Below, one piece after another: positions 55,947-64,000 of a stretch of 64,000 nucleotides of DNA; the stretch's first letter is position 1, and each line of letters begins with the position of its first letter. The stretch is from assembly GCF_902167705.1 (NCBI RefSeq), contig NZ_CABHMZ010000003.1:124001-188000 (forward strand), written 5' to 3'. The DNA comes from Streptococcus constellatus (GTDB lineage Bacteria > Bacillota > Bacilli > Lactobacillales > Streptococcaceae). The notes beneath the pieces were generated by a model. The model made no database searches. It saw nothing but the letters and a program-made list of their open reading frames with translations, and was not told the DNA's origin. A program made the translations under genes and the position numbers.

Positions 55947-56906
55947 ATGTTTAAATCTCGTATGCTTGATAATGTGGAACAGTCCCGTTACATTCCGTCT
56001 ATTTGGTTGGCAGTTATCCTCTCGATTGTTTTTGTTTATGGAGGTGAAATTGTCGGCGGGCTTGCACTGGTTCCAATTTCGATACTGCTTGGTCTTGTGC
56101 TTGGTCTTGTTCATTCTGGGACAGGCTTTGTAATGATACAAGAACTGATATCGCATTATATGATTTTCATCCAACTCTTCCTCTTTTCCTTTATTTCTTT
56201 GGCTCTCTTTCTTTGGGTGAAATGCGTTGAAAAAAGACCTTTTTCAAGTCTTGGTTTTTTTAAGGAAAATTGGTTTAAAGAACTAGCAAAAGGTTTTTTG
56301 ATTGGAGGGGCACAGTTTTCTCTCATAGTTGTCTTACTTTTGGTGACAGGTGTAGGTAGGTTAGAACTCAACTATCTTAGTTTGGAGCCCTTTCTCTTTA
56401 TTATCGCCTTGATTCCGTTTTGGATTTTACAAGGAGGAACAGAAGAATTGGTGACGCGTGGCTGGCTATTTCCTACAGTTACTGCCAAGTCAAATATTTT
56501 GGTCGGTATTTTAATCTCTGCTAGTCTATTTGGTGCTCTCCATTTATTAAATCCTGGAGTGACGCTTCTTTCAATTGTCAACATTATTCTTGATGGTATT
56601 TTTGCTTGTTTTTATATGCTAAAAGCGGACAATATGTGGGGTCTGGCTGGTATTCACGGTGCTTGGAATTTTGTTCAAGGTAACATTTATGGTATTCAGG
56701 TCAGTGGTCAGGGAGCAGAAGCTTCTGTCTTTGCCTACAATACGAAATCCAGCGTAGATTGGCTTTCGGGTGGGGCTTTTGGCGCAGAAGGTTCTATTTT
56801 CACCAGTCTGGTGTTAATTCTCAGCATTGCTTATTTATATTGGACTCTTAAAAAAGAAGAAAAATTGCCAGCAGCATTGCAATTTAGAAAATCAAATCTC
56901 ACTTAG
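55947..56906 (+). CDS. CPBP-family intramembrane metalloprotease
   Basis: A 319-residue polytopic protein with about eight helices. The Abi/CPBP motifs are GGTEELVTRGWLFP (EExxxR), FGALHLLNPG and IHGAWNF, giving the Glu and His metal ligands. Members include CAAX-processing and bacteriocin self-immunity proteases; no bacteriocin genes are nearby. AAAGGAAA precedes the start. Confidence 0.88.
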   Translation: MFKSRMLDNVEQSRYIPSIWLAVILSIVFVYGGEIVGGLALVPISILLGLVLGLVHSGTGFVMIQELISHYMIFIQLFLFSFISLALFLWVKCVEKRPFSSLGFFKENWFKELAKGFLIGGAQFSLIVVLLLVTGVGRLELNYLSLEPFLFIIALIPFWILQGGTEELVTRGWLFPTVTAKSNILVGILISASLFGALHLLNPGVTLLSIVNIILDGIFACFYMLKADNMWGLAGIHGAWNFVQGNIYGIQVSGQGAEASVFAYNTKSSVDWLSGGAFGAEGSIFTSLVLILSIAYLYWTLKKEEKLPAALQFRKSNLT

Positions 56907-56930
56907 TTTTACTAGGTGAGATTCTTTATA
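56894..56930 (+). terminator. Terminator after the CPBP gene
   Basis: AATCTCACTTAG and CTAGGTGAGATT pair with one wobble around TTTTA, followed by CTTTAT. Confidence 0.75.
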
Positions 56931-56996
56931 TCCTAAGTCAGTGATATTTTAAGAATTGTGATAAAATAAGAGAAGATTGTATAGAGGAAAAGAATA

Positions 56997-58985
56997 ATGA
57001 TAAATAGAATTACGGACAATAAATTTAAATTAGTTTCCAAGTATGAGCCTTCAGGAGATCAACCACAGGCGATTGAGCAATTAGTGGATAATATAGAGGG
57101 TGGTGAGAAAGCTCAGATTCTCATGGGAGCGACAGGAACTGGGAAGACCTATACTATGAGTCAGGTCATTCAAAAGGTCAATAAACCGACCCTAGTCATC
57201 GCTCATAATAAAACCCTGGCTGGTCAGCTCTATGGCGAGTTTAAGGAGTTTTTTCCTGACAATGCGGTTGAATACTTTGTGTCTTACTATGACTATTACC
57301 AACCAGAAGCCTATGTGCCTTCCAGTGATACCTATATTGAGAAGGACAGCTCGGTCAACGATGAGATTGATAAACTTCGTCACTCAGCAACCTCGGCTCT
57401 TCTGGAGCGCAACGATGTGATTGTAGTGGCGTCAGTCAGCTGCATTTATGGTCTGGGGTCACCTAAGGAATATTCTGATAGCGTGGTCAGTCTGCGACCT
57501 GGTTTGGAGATTTCGCGGGATCAACTTCTCAATGATTTGGTTGATATTCAATTTGAGCGCAATGATATTGACTTTCAGCGGGGAAAATTTCGTGTGCGTG
57601 GCGATGTTGTGGAAATCTTCCCAGCTTCTCGCGATGAACATGCTTTTCGGGTGGAATTTTTCGGGGATGAAATTGACCGTATTCGAGAAGTAGAAGCATT
57701 GACCGGTCAAGTGTTGGGCGAAGTAGACCATTTAGCCATTTTTCCTGCCACTCACTTTATGACCAATGACGAAAATATGGAAATTGCCATTGGTAAGATT
57801 CAAGCGGAATTAGAAGATCAGCTAGCCTTTTTTGAAAGGGAAGGGAAGCTTTTAGAAGCTCAGCGTTTGAAACAAAGAACCGACTATGATATTGAAATGT
57901 TGCGGGAGATGGGCTACACGAATGGTGTAGAAAATTATTCTCGCCACATGGACGGACGGAGCGAAGGTGAGCCTCCTTACACTTTACTGGATTTCTTTCC
58001 AGATGATTTTTTGATTATGATTGACGAAAGTCACATGACTATGGGGCAGATTAAGGGGATGTATAATGGTGACCGTTCACGGAAGGAAATGTTGGTCAAT
58101 TACGGCTTCCGTCTGCCATCAGCTTTGGACAATCGTCCGCTACGTCGGGAAGAGTTTGAAAGTCATGTCCACCAGATTGTCTATGTATCTGCGACACCGG
58201 GAGACTATGAGCGGGAGCAAACGGATACGGTGATTGAGCAAATTATTCGACCAACTGGTCTGTTGGATCCAGAAGTCGAAGTGCGTCCGACGATGGGACA
58301 AATAGATGATCTTTTAGGCGAAATCAACGCACGTGCTGAAAAGAATGAGCGGACCTTTATCACGACTTTAACCAAGAAAATGGCGGAGGATTTGACCGAC
58401 TACTTCAAGGAAATGGGTGTCAAGGTCAAGTATATGCACTCAGATATCAAGACTCTAGAGCGGACAGAAATTATTCGAGATCTGCGGCTGGGTATCTTTG
58501 ATGTTTTAGTCGGAATCAACTTGCTGCGTGAGGGAATTGATGTGCCAGAGGTTAGTCTGGTTGCCATTCTTGATGCAGATAAGGAAGGCTTCCTCCGCAA
58601 TGAGCGTGGTTTGATCCAGACCATTGGTCGGGCTGCCCGTAACAGCGAAGGACACGTCATCATGTATGCTGATACTGTTACTGAGTCTATGCAAAAGGCT
58701 ATGGACGAGACTGCCCGCCGTCGTCAGATTCAAATGGCTTATAACGAAGAACATGGTATTGTACCGCAAACAATCCAGAAAGAAATCCGCGATCTAATCA
58801 GCGTGACAAAAGCTGTTTTACCAGATAAGGAAGAAGTGGTAGATATTGAAAGCCTCAATAAACAAGAGCGTAAGAATATGATTAAGAAATTAGAAGGTCA
58901 AATGCAAGAAGCTGCTGGTCTTCTGGACTTCGAACTCGCCGCTCAAATTCGGGATATGATTTTGGAGATTAAGGCGGTGGATTAG
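56997..58985 (+). CDS. uvrB: Excinuclease ABC subunit B
   Basis: A 662-residue nucleotide-excision-repair helicase-like subunit. Walker A GATGTGKT, the beta-hairpin region [16 protein letters not shown]-type box MIDESHMT, helicase motif [11 protein letters not shown] and the C-terminal UVR coiled coil ([22 protein letters not shown], as a region) are all present. AGAGGAAAAG precedes the start. Confidence 0.98.
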   Translation: MINRITDNKFKLVSKYEPSGDQPQAIEQLVDNIEGGEKAQILMGATGTGKTYTMSQVIQKVNKPTLVIAHNKTLAGQLYGEFKEFFPDNAVEYFVSYYDYYQPEAYVPSSDTYIEKDSSVNDEIDKLRHSATSALLERNDVIVVASVSCIYGLGSPKEYSDSVVSLRPGLEISRDQLLNDLVDIQFERNDIDFQRGKFRVRGDVVEIFPASRDEHAFRVEFFGDEIDRIREVEALTGQVLGEVDHLAIFPATHFMTNDENMEIAIGKIQAELEDQLAFFEREGKLLEAQRLKQRTDYDIEMLREMGYTNGVENYSRHMDGRSEGEPPYTLLDFFPDDFLIMIDESHMTMGQIKGMYNGDRSRKEMLVNYGFRLPSALDNRPLRREEFESHVHQIVYVSATPGDYEREQTDTVIEQIIRPTGLLDPEVEVRPTMGQIDDLLGEINARAEKNERTFITTLTKKMAEDLTDYFKEMGVKVKYMHSDIKTLERTEIIRDLRLGIFDVLVGINLLREGIDVPEVSLVAILDADKEGFLRNERGLIQTIGRAARNSEGHVIMYADTVTESMQKAMDETARRRQIQMAYNEEHGIVPQTIQKEIRDLISVTKAVLPDKEEVVDIESLNKQERKNMIKKLEGQMQEAAGLLDFELAAQIRDMILEIKAVD

Positions 58986-59015
58986 AAAGACAAACAAATC
59001 AAGAAGGGAAGAAGA

Positions 59016-59567
59016 ATGCGTTACACACTCTTACTCCGCGGCATCAATGTCGGCGGGAAAAACAAGGTTGACATGTCAGACCTGAAGGCTGATTTGGCGG
59101 AGCTGGGTTTTGAAAATCTTGTCTCCTACATCAACAGCGGCAATCTCTTTTTTGACAGCAGTGAGCGGGAGGGGGAGATTGGCGAGCGACTGACAGCTTA
59201 TTTCAGGCGATCCTATGACTTTCCAATCCCCTTTGTCTTGATTAGCTCTGCTATTCTTCAAGAAGAAATGGCAAAACTGCCTGCTTGGTGGCGGGATGAA
59301 GCAGCCTATCGGCGCGATGTCCTTTTTTACCTGCCGGAAGCCAATCGCGAGCAGATAGAGGCAGAGGCAGGGCGCTGGGCAAATGACAAGGAGCTGCTGC
59401 ATTTTGGTCAGACAGCCTTCTTTTATAGAAATAGCGACCAGGCTGACTACCTCAAGTCCAACTACCACAAAAAGCTGCTTAAATCCAGCTTTTACAAGTC
59501 TTTGACTATTCGAAATGGGAAAACCTTTCAGAAGATTTTGGAGTTGGCAGATGCGATTCAAAGATGA
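59016..59567 (+). CDS. DUF1697 family protein
   Basis: A 183-residue soluble protein opening MRYTLLLRGINVGGKNKVDM, the DUF1697 signature, followed by YINSGNLFFDS. No role is established for the family. AAGGGAAGAAG precedes the start; it follows uvrB by 30 bases and may share its transcript. Parts of the gene are richer in GC than its neighbours (around 59080-59420). Confidence 0.85.
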   Translation: MRYTLLLRGINVGGKNKVDMSDLKADLAELGFENLVSYINSGNLFFDSSEREGEIGERLTAYFRRSYDFPIPFVLISSAILQEEMAKLPAWWRDEAAYRRDVLFYLPEANREQIEAEAGRWANDKELLHFGQTAFFYRNSDQADYLKSNYHKKLLKSSFYKSLTIRNGKTFQKILELADAIQR

Positions 59568-59628
59568 ATAGTTGATTGATTTTTATTCCTTACTCAATAA
59601 AAATCAAAATCAGACTAGGAGGTAAACA

Positions 59629-59703
59629 GTGCGTGCCATCATTTCGATTTTAGAATGTATCAATTATTTTAACTTATATATATTTGTAAAAAGTAGAAGA
59701 TAG
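59629..59703 (+). CDS. Short ORF with strong ribosome binding site (possible gene remnant)
   Basis: AGGAGG lies 6 bases before GTG 59629, and 24 codons follow (MRAIISILECINYFNLYIF and on to SRR) before TAG. The good ribosome binding site suggests either a real small peptide or the 5' end of a deleted gene. No family recognised. Confidence 0.3.
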   Translation: MRAIISILECINYFNLYIFVKSRR

Positions 59704-59726
59704 CTTCTTGCTTTTGGTAGTATGAT

Positions 59727-59740
59727 CTGAAAATTTTCAG
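59727..59740. promoter_or_regulatory. CodY-like palindrome before the Ecs-like operon
   Basis: CTGAAAATTTTCAG is a perfect 14-bp palindrome 17 bases before the ABC gene start. On each strand the 15 bases from AATTTTCAG match the CodY box AATTTTCWGAAAATT with three mismatches. Confidence 0.3.
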
Positions 59741-59756
59741 TAGATAAGGAGAATTT

Positions 59757-60500
59757 ATGATTGAGTTTAAAGATGTTACAAAAGTGTACGATGACAAGAT
59801 AGCGTTGAATCATCTGAATTTAACGCTTCAAAGTGGAGAAATTGTAGGCTTAATTGGACACAATGGTGCTGGAAAATCAACAACGATTAAATCATTGGTT
59901 AGTGTGATTAATCCAACGAATGGTCAAATTTATGTGGACGGAAAGGAATTAGCAGCCAATCGGTTGGAAATAAAGAAAAAAATTGGTTATGTATCGGATT
60001 CGCCAGATTTATTTTTACGTCTGACAGCAAATGAATTCTGGGAATTGGTCGGAACTTCTTATGATATGAGTCCTTCAGATTATGAGAGTTGTCTGTCTGA
60101 CTTACTGGAATTATTTGATTTTACAGCTCATCGCTATGAAGTCATTGAATCATTTTCGCATGGAATGCGACAAAAAGTATTTGTCATTGCTGCTCTTTTA
60201 TCTGACCCTGATATCTGGGTATTAGATGAACCTCTAACTGGCCTGGATCCGCAGGCTGCTTTTGACCTTAAACAAATGATGCGAGAGCATGCAGATAAAG
60301 GAAATACTGTTTTGTTTTCCACACATGTTTTAGAAGTAGCAGAGCAGTTGTGTGACCGTATTGCCATTCTCAAAAAAGGGGAACTGCTATTTTACGGTAC
60401 GATTGAGGAATTGAAAGGTCAACATCCTGAAAAATCCTTAGAAAGTATTTACCTCAGTTTGGCTGGTCGTAGAGAAGAGGTGAGTTCTGATGCGTCTTAA
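59757..60500 (+). CDS. ABC transporter ATP-binding protein (EcsA-like)
   Basis: A 247-residue exporter ATPase. Walker A GHNGAGKST, a signature region SHGMRQKV, Walker B IWVLDEPLTGLDPQ and H-loop STHVLEVAEQ. Together with the next gene it resembles EcsAB, which influences secretion and intramembrane proteolysis in Bacillus. AAGGAG precedes the start; it overlaps the permease gene by 11 bases. Confidence 0.88.
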   Translation: MIEFKDVTKVYDDKIALNHLNLTLQSGEIVGLIGHNGAGKSTTIKSLVSVINPTNGQIYVDGKELAANRLEIKKKIGYVSDSPDLFLRLTANEFWELVGTSYDMSPSDYESCLSDLLELFDFTAHRYEVIESFSHGMRQKVFVIAALLSDPDIWVLDEPLTGLDPQAAFDLKQMMREHADKGNTVLFSTHVLEVAEQLCDRIAILKKGELLFYGTIEELKGQHPEKSLESIYLSLAGRREEVSSDAS

Positions 60501-62130
60501 AGCGATTCGCTCTCTCATTCATGCAAATATCATATATACGACGCAATCAACTAGGCTTGCTAGTTATCGTAAAAAGCAGCAAAAAAATCCACAGAAAAAA
60601 GGAAATGTTGCTAGAAATCTAGTGATGAACTATCTCTATGCTGGAATTTTGTATGCTTGTATATTTGGTGTACAGGGTGCTTTTTTACCACTTGCTCAGA
60701 ATCCAGGCTTATTTTCAAATTTTGTCAGCGTCTTTTATCTATTCATCTTTGCACAAGGATTTCTTTCTTTTTACAATGTCTTTTATGAAAGTAAAGACTT
60801 GCAAGCTTACCGGCCTTATGCCTTTAGTGAGAGCGAAATTATGGTTGGGAAAGGATTTTCTGTTCTTTTAACTACTTTAATGGGAGTTTTTCCGATTGTT
60901 ATTTATTTCATTAGCTTGCAAATGCAATCGGGTCAACCAATCTGGCTTGCAATCCCTATTTTGCTAATTTCGTTAGGGGTTTTATTTTCAACGCTAATTT
61001 TCCTTCTTTTGGTTGGTGTTCATTTTATTACGAAAACGGCTATTTTTAGGAAATACAAAAAGCTTGCCTCTAATATTTTATTGGCTCTTGCTACAATAAT
61101 GGCTTTTGGTGCGATTTTATTAGTGAATTTGCAAAATAACTCTAACGTTAAAAACGCAATATTGCAGGATCAACCTGCTTATTTTCCACCGATAACGATT
61201 TTTCATACTTTCAGTATGCAACCTTTTGCTTTGAATTCCTTGCTTGGAATGGGCGCTTGGATAGTCGTAGCTTTATTTTTATTCATTATTGTTAAGCAAA
61301 AGGTTTTACCAGAATTTTATGAAGCAGCACTGACGACAACCGCGGTGGTTAATAGACAAAAACGAACGAAAATTTTCAAGGTGAATGGACTTAGAAACTT
61401 TCCGCAGTTTGTGTGGCGTTATCAATTAAATCTAATTAGTGATGGCTCCGTCTTATTACAAACTCTTTTGATGTCTAGTGTGTTACCTTACTTTATTTTA
61501 ATTCCAATGACTGCTGGTTTTTTGCAATATCGAGAGACTATTTCTCCTTATCTAACGACTAAATTCGCTTTTCCTTTGATGTTGATAGCAACATTTGTGG
61601 CAAGCTTAAATACGGGTGGCGCAAATTTAACAGGAATTGGCATCTCACTCGAACGTGAAAATTATGATTATTTGAAAGTATTGCCCTTTGACATGGCGCG
61701 TTATCTTAAACTCAAGTTTTGGAATTTATTTGTCATTCAATCCATTTTTCCATTCATTTTGTTAGCAATCTTTTCCTTTGTGGTTGGTGTACAACCTGTT
61801 GCTATTTTATTGATGCTAATCGCTTGGTTATTGACTTGTCTAGCTTGGAGTGCTTGGGGATATCATCGTGATAAACGCTTGCTAGTGACCAATTGGTCGA
61901 ATGTGACGGAATTATTTAATCGCGAAAATAATTCACTAAAGATGATTTTGGGCATTGTTGCTATGATTATTTACATAATCATTATTGCAGTGAGCGCTTA
62001 TTTCATTTTGCTATCACCAGATTTAGTGGGCTATTTGTTAGCGGGTGTTTTTCTGATTGCTCTGGCAATGATGGCATTTTTATTGACAAATCATTATTTG
62101 AAAAAAGTTCAAGCTGAAGTGGAAAATTAG
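60490..62130 (+). CDS. ABC transporter permease (EcsB-like)
   Basis: A 546-residue membrane protein with about 10-12 hydrophobic segments and a basic N-terminus (RLASYRKKQQKNPQKKG). GAGGTG precedes the start inside the end of the ATPase gene. The pair is an ABC-2 type exporter; the substrate is unknown. Confidence 0.82.
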   Translation: MRLKAIRSLIHANIIYTTQSTRLASYRKKQQKNPQKKGNVARNLVMNYLYAGILYACIFGVQGAFLPLAQNPGLFSNFVSVFYLFIFAQGFLSFYNVFYESKDLQAYRPYAFSESEIMVGKGFSVLLTTLMGVFPIVIYFISLQMQSGQPIWLAIPILLISLGVLFSTLIFLLLVGVHFITKTAIFRKYKKLASNILLALATIMAFGAILLVNLQNNSNVKNAILQDQPAYFPPITIFHTFSMQPFALNSLLGMGAWIVVALFLFIIVKQKVLPEFYEAALTTTAVVNRQKRTKIFKVNGLRNFPQFVWRYQLNLISDGSVLLQTLLMSSVLPYFILIPMTAGFLQYRETISPYLTTKFAFPLMLIATFVASLNTGGANLTGIGISLERENYDYLKVLPFDMARYLKLKFWNLFVIQSIFPFILLAIFSFVVGVQPVAILLMLIAWLLTCLAWSAWGYHRDKRLLVTNWSNVTELFNRENNSLKMILGIVAMIIYIIIIAVSAYFILLSPDLVGYLLAGVFLIALAMMAFLLTNHYLKKVQAEVEN

Positions 62131-62254
62131 GCTGAAAGTTTTTGAATACTTACTATGTTTTTATTGCTTAGCAAAAATATATTGATAAGAGTCTATAAAT
62201 TTTGGTGTGAACTTTGAAACATCTATATACTAAATTTATGCTATAATAAATACT

Positions 62255-63385
62255 ATGCACACCAAACCAACTTCTGCTTATGTACACATTCCGTTTTGTA
62301 CTCAAATTTGTTATTATTGTGACTTTTCCAAAGTTTTTATCAAAAACCAACCTGTCGATGCTTATTTGGTGCATTTGATTCAGGAGTATAGGTCTTATGA
62401 TATAAAAAATCTGCGAACGCTCTATATTGGCGGTGGGACGCCGACGGCACTTTCAGCGCAGCAGCTGGAGTTTTTGCTAGCAGAACTGACGAAAAGTTTG
62501 GATTTATCATGTTTAGAAGAGCTAACGATTGAGGCCAATCCAGGTGATTTGGATCCAGATAAGATTGCTGTTTTAAAAGATTCGGCTGTTAACCGAGTGT
62601 CTTTGGGTGTCCAAACGTTTGACGATCGCATGCTCAAGCAAATTGGGCGCAGCCATTTAGAGAAAGATATTTATGAAAATATCACCAATCTGAAGCAAGC
62701 TGGTTTTGATAATATTTCCATCGACCTGATCTACGCCCTGCCCAAGCAGACCATGGACAATGTGCGGGAAAATGTGGCCAAGGCTATTGCACTAGACATC
62801 CCTCACATGAGTCTTTACAGCTTAATTTTAGAGAATCACACGATCTTTATGAACCGAATGCGGCGAGGAAAGCTGCCTTTACCGAAAGAAGACTTGGAAG
62901 CAGAGATGTTTGAGTATATCATTGAGGAGTTGGAAAAGGCTGGTTTTGAACACTATGAAATTTCCAACTTTTCCAAGCCAGGCTTTGAGAGTCGACACAA
63001 TCTCATGTACTGGGATAATGCAGAATACTTTGGTATTGGGGCTGGAGCTTCTGGCTATGTTAACGGGGTTCGTTATAAGAATCATGGACCGATTCGTCAT
63101 TATTTAGAGGCGGTTGAAAAAGGCAATGCGCGTGTGAATGAAGAACATCTGAGTAAGCAAGAGATGATGGAAGAAGAAATGTTTCTAGGCTTGCGTAAGA
63201 AGTCAGGTGTTTCTAAAAAGCGTTTTGAAGGAAAATTTGGTATTTCTTTTGATCAGCAGTATGGTCATGTAGTAACAGAATTGACTGAGCAAGGACTCTT
63301 AGTTCCTGATAAAGAAATCGTCCGTATGACTAAAAAGGGCCTTTTTTTAGGTGATACGGTCGCAGAGAAATTTATATTGGGGTAA
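62255..63385 (+). CDS. hemW: Radical SAM heme chaperone HemW
   Basis: A 376-residue radical SAM protein of the HemN-like group. The iron-sulfur cluster cysteines are Cys15, Cys19 and Cys22 (CTQICYYCDF), followed by LYIGGGTPTAL and the HemW C-terminal domain. It lacks the extra N-terminal part of true coproporphyrinogen oxidase HemN, so it is the heme-chaperone type. A promoter-like TATAAT lies just before the start. It forms a unit with the acyl-ACP thioesterase gene. Confidence 0.92.
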   Translation: MHTKPTSAYVHIPFCTQICYYCDFSKVFIKNQPVDAYLVHLIQEYRSYDIKNLRTLYIGGGTPTALSAQQLEFLLAELTKSLDLSCLEELTIEANPGDLDPDKIAVLKDSAVNRVSLGVQTFDDRMLKQIGRSHLEKDIYENITNLKQAGFDNISIDLIYALPKQTMDNVRENVAKAIALDIPHMSLYSLILENHTIFMNRMRRGKLPLPKEDLEAEMFEYIIEELEKAGFEHYEISNFSKPGFESRHNLMYWDNAEYFGIGAGASGYVNGVRYKNHGPIRHYLEAVEKGNARVNEEHLSKQEMMEEEMFLGLRKKSGVSKKRFEGKFGISFDQQYGHVVTELTEQGLLVPDKEIVRMTKKGLFLGDTVAEKFILG

Positions 63386-63388
63386 ATC

Positions 63389-64000
63389 ATGGGTTTAACT
63401 TATCAAATGAAAATGAAAATTCCTTTTGATATGGCAGACATGAACGGTCACATCAAGCTACCTGATGTTATCCTGCTGTCCTTGCAGGCGTCAGGCATGC
63501 AGTCTATCGAGCTGGGCATCAGCGACAAGGACATGCTGGAGCAGTATAATCTGGTCTGGATTATCACTGACTATGATATCGATGTCATCCGCCTACCTCG
63601 TTTTGCTGAGGAGATCACCATTGAGACAGAAGCCCTGACCTACAATCGGCTTTTCTGTTATCGCCGCTTTAGCATTTTTGATGAGGCAGGTCAGGATCTG
63701 ATCCAGATGATGGGGACCTTTGTCCTCATGGATCGGGACAGTCGTAAGGTTCATGCCGTTGAGCCGGAGATTGTGGCTCCGTACCAGTCAGATTTTTCCA
63801 AAAAAATGCTGCGCGGTCCCAAGTACTCAGCCCTGGAAGAGCCGGTTTCCAAGGACTATCATGTCCGCTTTTACGATCTGGATATGAATGGCCATGTCAA
63901 TAACAGCAAGTATTTGGACTGGATTTTTGAGGTTATGGGTGCTGATTTTCTTATGAAACACATTCCTAAAAAAATTCATCTTAAGTATGTCAAGGAAGTA
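63389..64000 (+). CDS. Acyl-ACP thioesterase (3' end outside window)
   Basis: ATG 63389 begins MGLTYQMKMKIPFDMADMNGH, three bases after the hemW stop, with GGGG upstream. The first 204 residues show the hotdog fold of bacterial acyl-ACP thioesterases: the first domain with DMNGHIKLPDVILLSLQASG, and the second-domain motif FYDLDMNGHVNNSKYLDW with catalytic Asn/His. It frees fatty acids from ACP. The gene is cut by the window edge. Confidence 0.92.
   Translation, partial: MGLTYQMKMKIPFDMADMNGHIKLPDVILLSLQASGMQSIELGISDKDMLEQYNLVWIITDYDIDVIRLPRFAEEITIETEALTYNRLFCYRRFSIFDEAGQDLIQMMGTFVLMDRDSRKVHAVEPEIVAPYQSDFSKKMLRGPKYSALEEPVSKDYHVRFYDLDMNGHVNNSKYLDWIFEVMGADFLMKHIPKKIHLKYVKEV

Noticed and set aside
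59076..59561. 161-codon minus-strand ORF
   Set aside because: It is fully antisense to the DUF1697 gene, has no ribosome binding site and no family features.

Overview
The window is a chromosomal segment of a low-GC Gram-positive coccus, almost certainly Streptococcus of the oral sanguinis/mitis type. The evidence is the gene order (LysR regulator-lspA-rluD, folA-small ORF-clpX-engB, rplU-prp-rpmA, murB-potABCD, hemW-acyl-ACP thioesterase), the processed N-terminus of ribosomal protein L27, an LPXTG surface protein with MucBP-type repeats, and a class III fructose bisphosphatase. Most of it is core genome. No rRNA, tRNA, CRISPR array, prophage or intact insertion sequence was seen. Layout: 1-8,100 holds an oxidoreductase cut by the window edge, udk, a DUF1275 membrane protein, pepT, a HAD phosphatase, lepA, a lipoprotein pseudogene with two amber codons, and murB. 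8,092-11,974 is the spermidine/putrescine operon potABCD, joined to murB by a 34-codon ORF that overlaps both neighbours. 12,225-19,051 is a gluconeogenesis block: ppdK faces a CcpN-like regulator, the PPDK regulatory protein and fbp, and the divergent promoters carry a symmetric pair of CcpN-box-like sites. 19,178-22,739 holds cysteine desulfurase-thiI and the L21 leader-rplU-prp-rpmA operon. 23,111-28,024 is a large cell-wall adhesin gene broken into three frames; the second break lies in a 17-bp tandem repeat and looks capable of phase variation. 28,217-32,362 is a reactive-sulfur cluster: rhodanese, CoA-disulfide/persulfide reductase fused to rhodanese, and rhodanese, behind a palindromic operator, with a CstR-like regulator gene further down. 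Between them lies a GC-rich array of 41-bp tandem repeats. 32,526-46,124 holds a Cys-rich protein, LysR-lspA-rluD, an APH-type kinase, yjdM, a Mga-type regulator, chorismate mutase with a CLC-F type antiporter, thyA, folA, clpX, engB and a GH73 glucosaminidase. 46,289-64,000 holds a formate/nitrite channel, a heterodimeric ABC exporter, an ABC-F protein, glnPQ with a GlnR-type box, a CPBP protease, uvrB, an Ecs-like ABC system, hemW and the start of an acyl-ACP thioesterase. The strongest regulatory finding is upstream of the ABC-F gene (52,364-52,620). There is a consensus promoter, a 7-residue leader peptide with a strong ribosome binding site, and mutually exclusive 1:2, 2:3 and 3:4 pairings ending in an intrinsic terminator. 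This is the architecture of drug-inducible, ribosome-mediated attenuation. Other items worth checking are the 41-bp array, whose internal dyad is kept in two sequence types, the CcpN-like operator pair, the persulfide operon and the 17-bp repeat switch. All functions are inferred from sequence pattern and family knowledge; no database search was possible.
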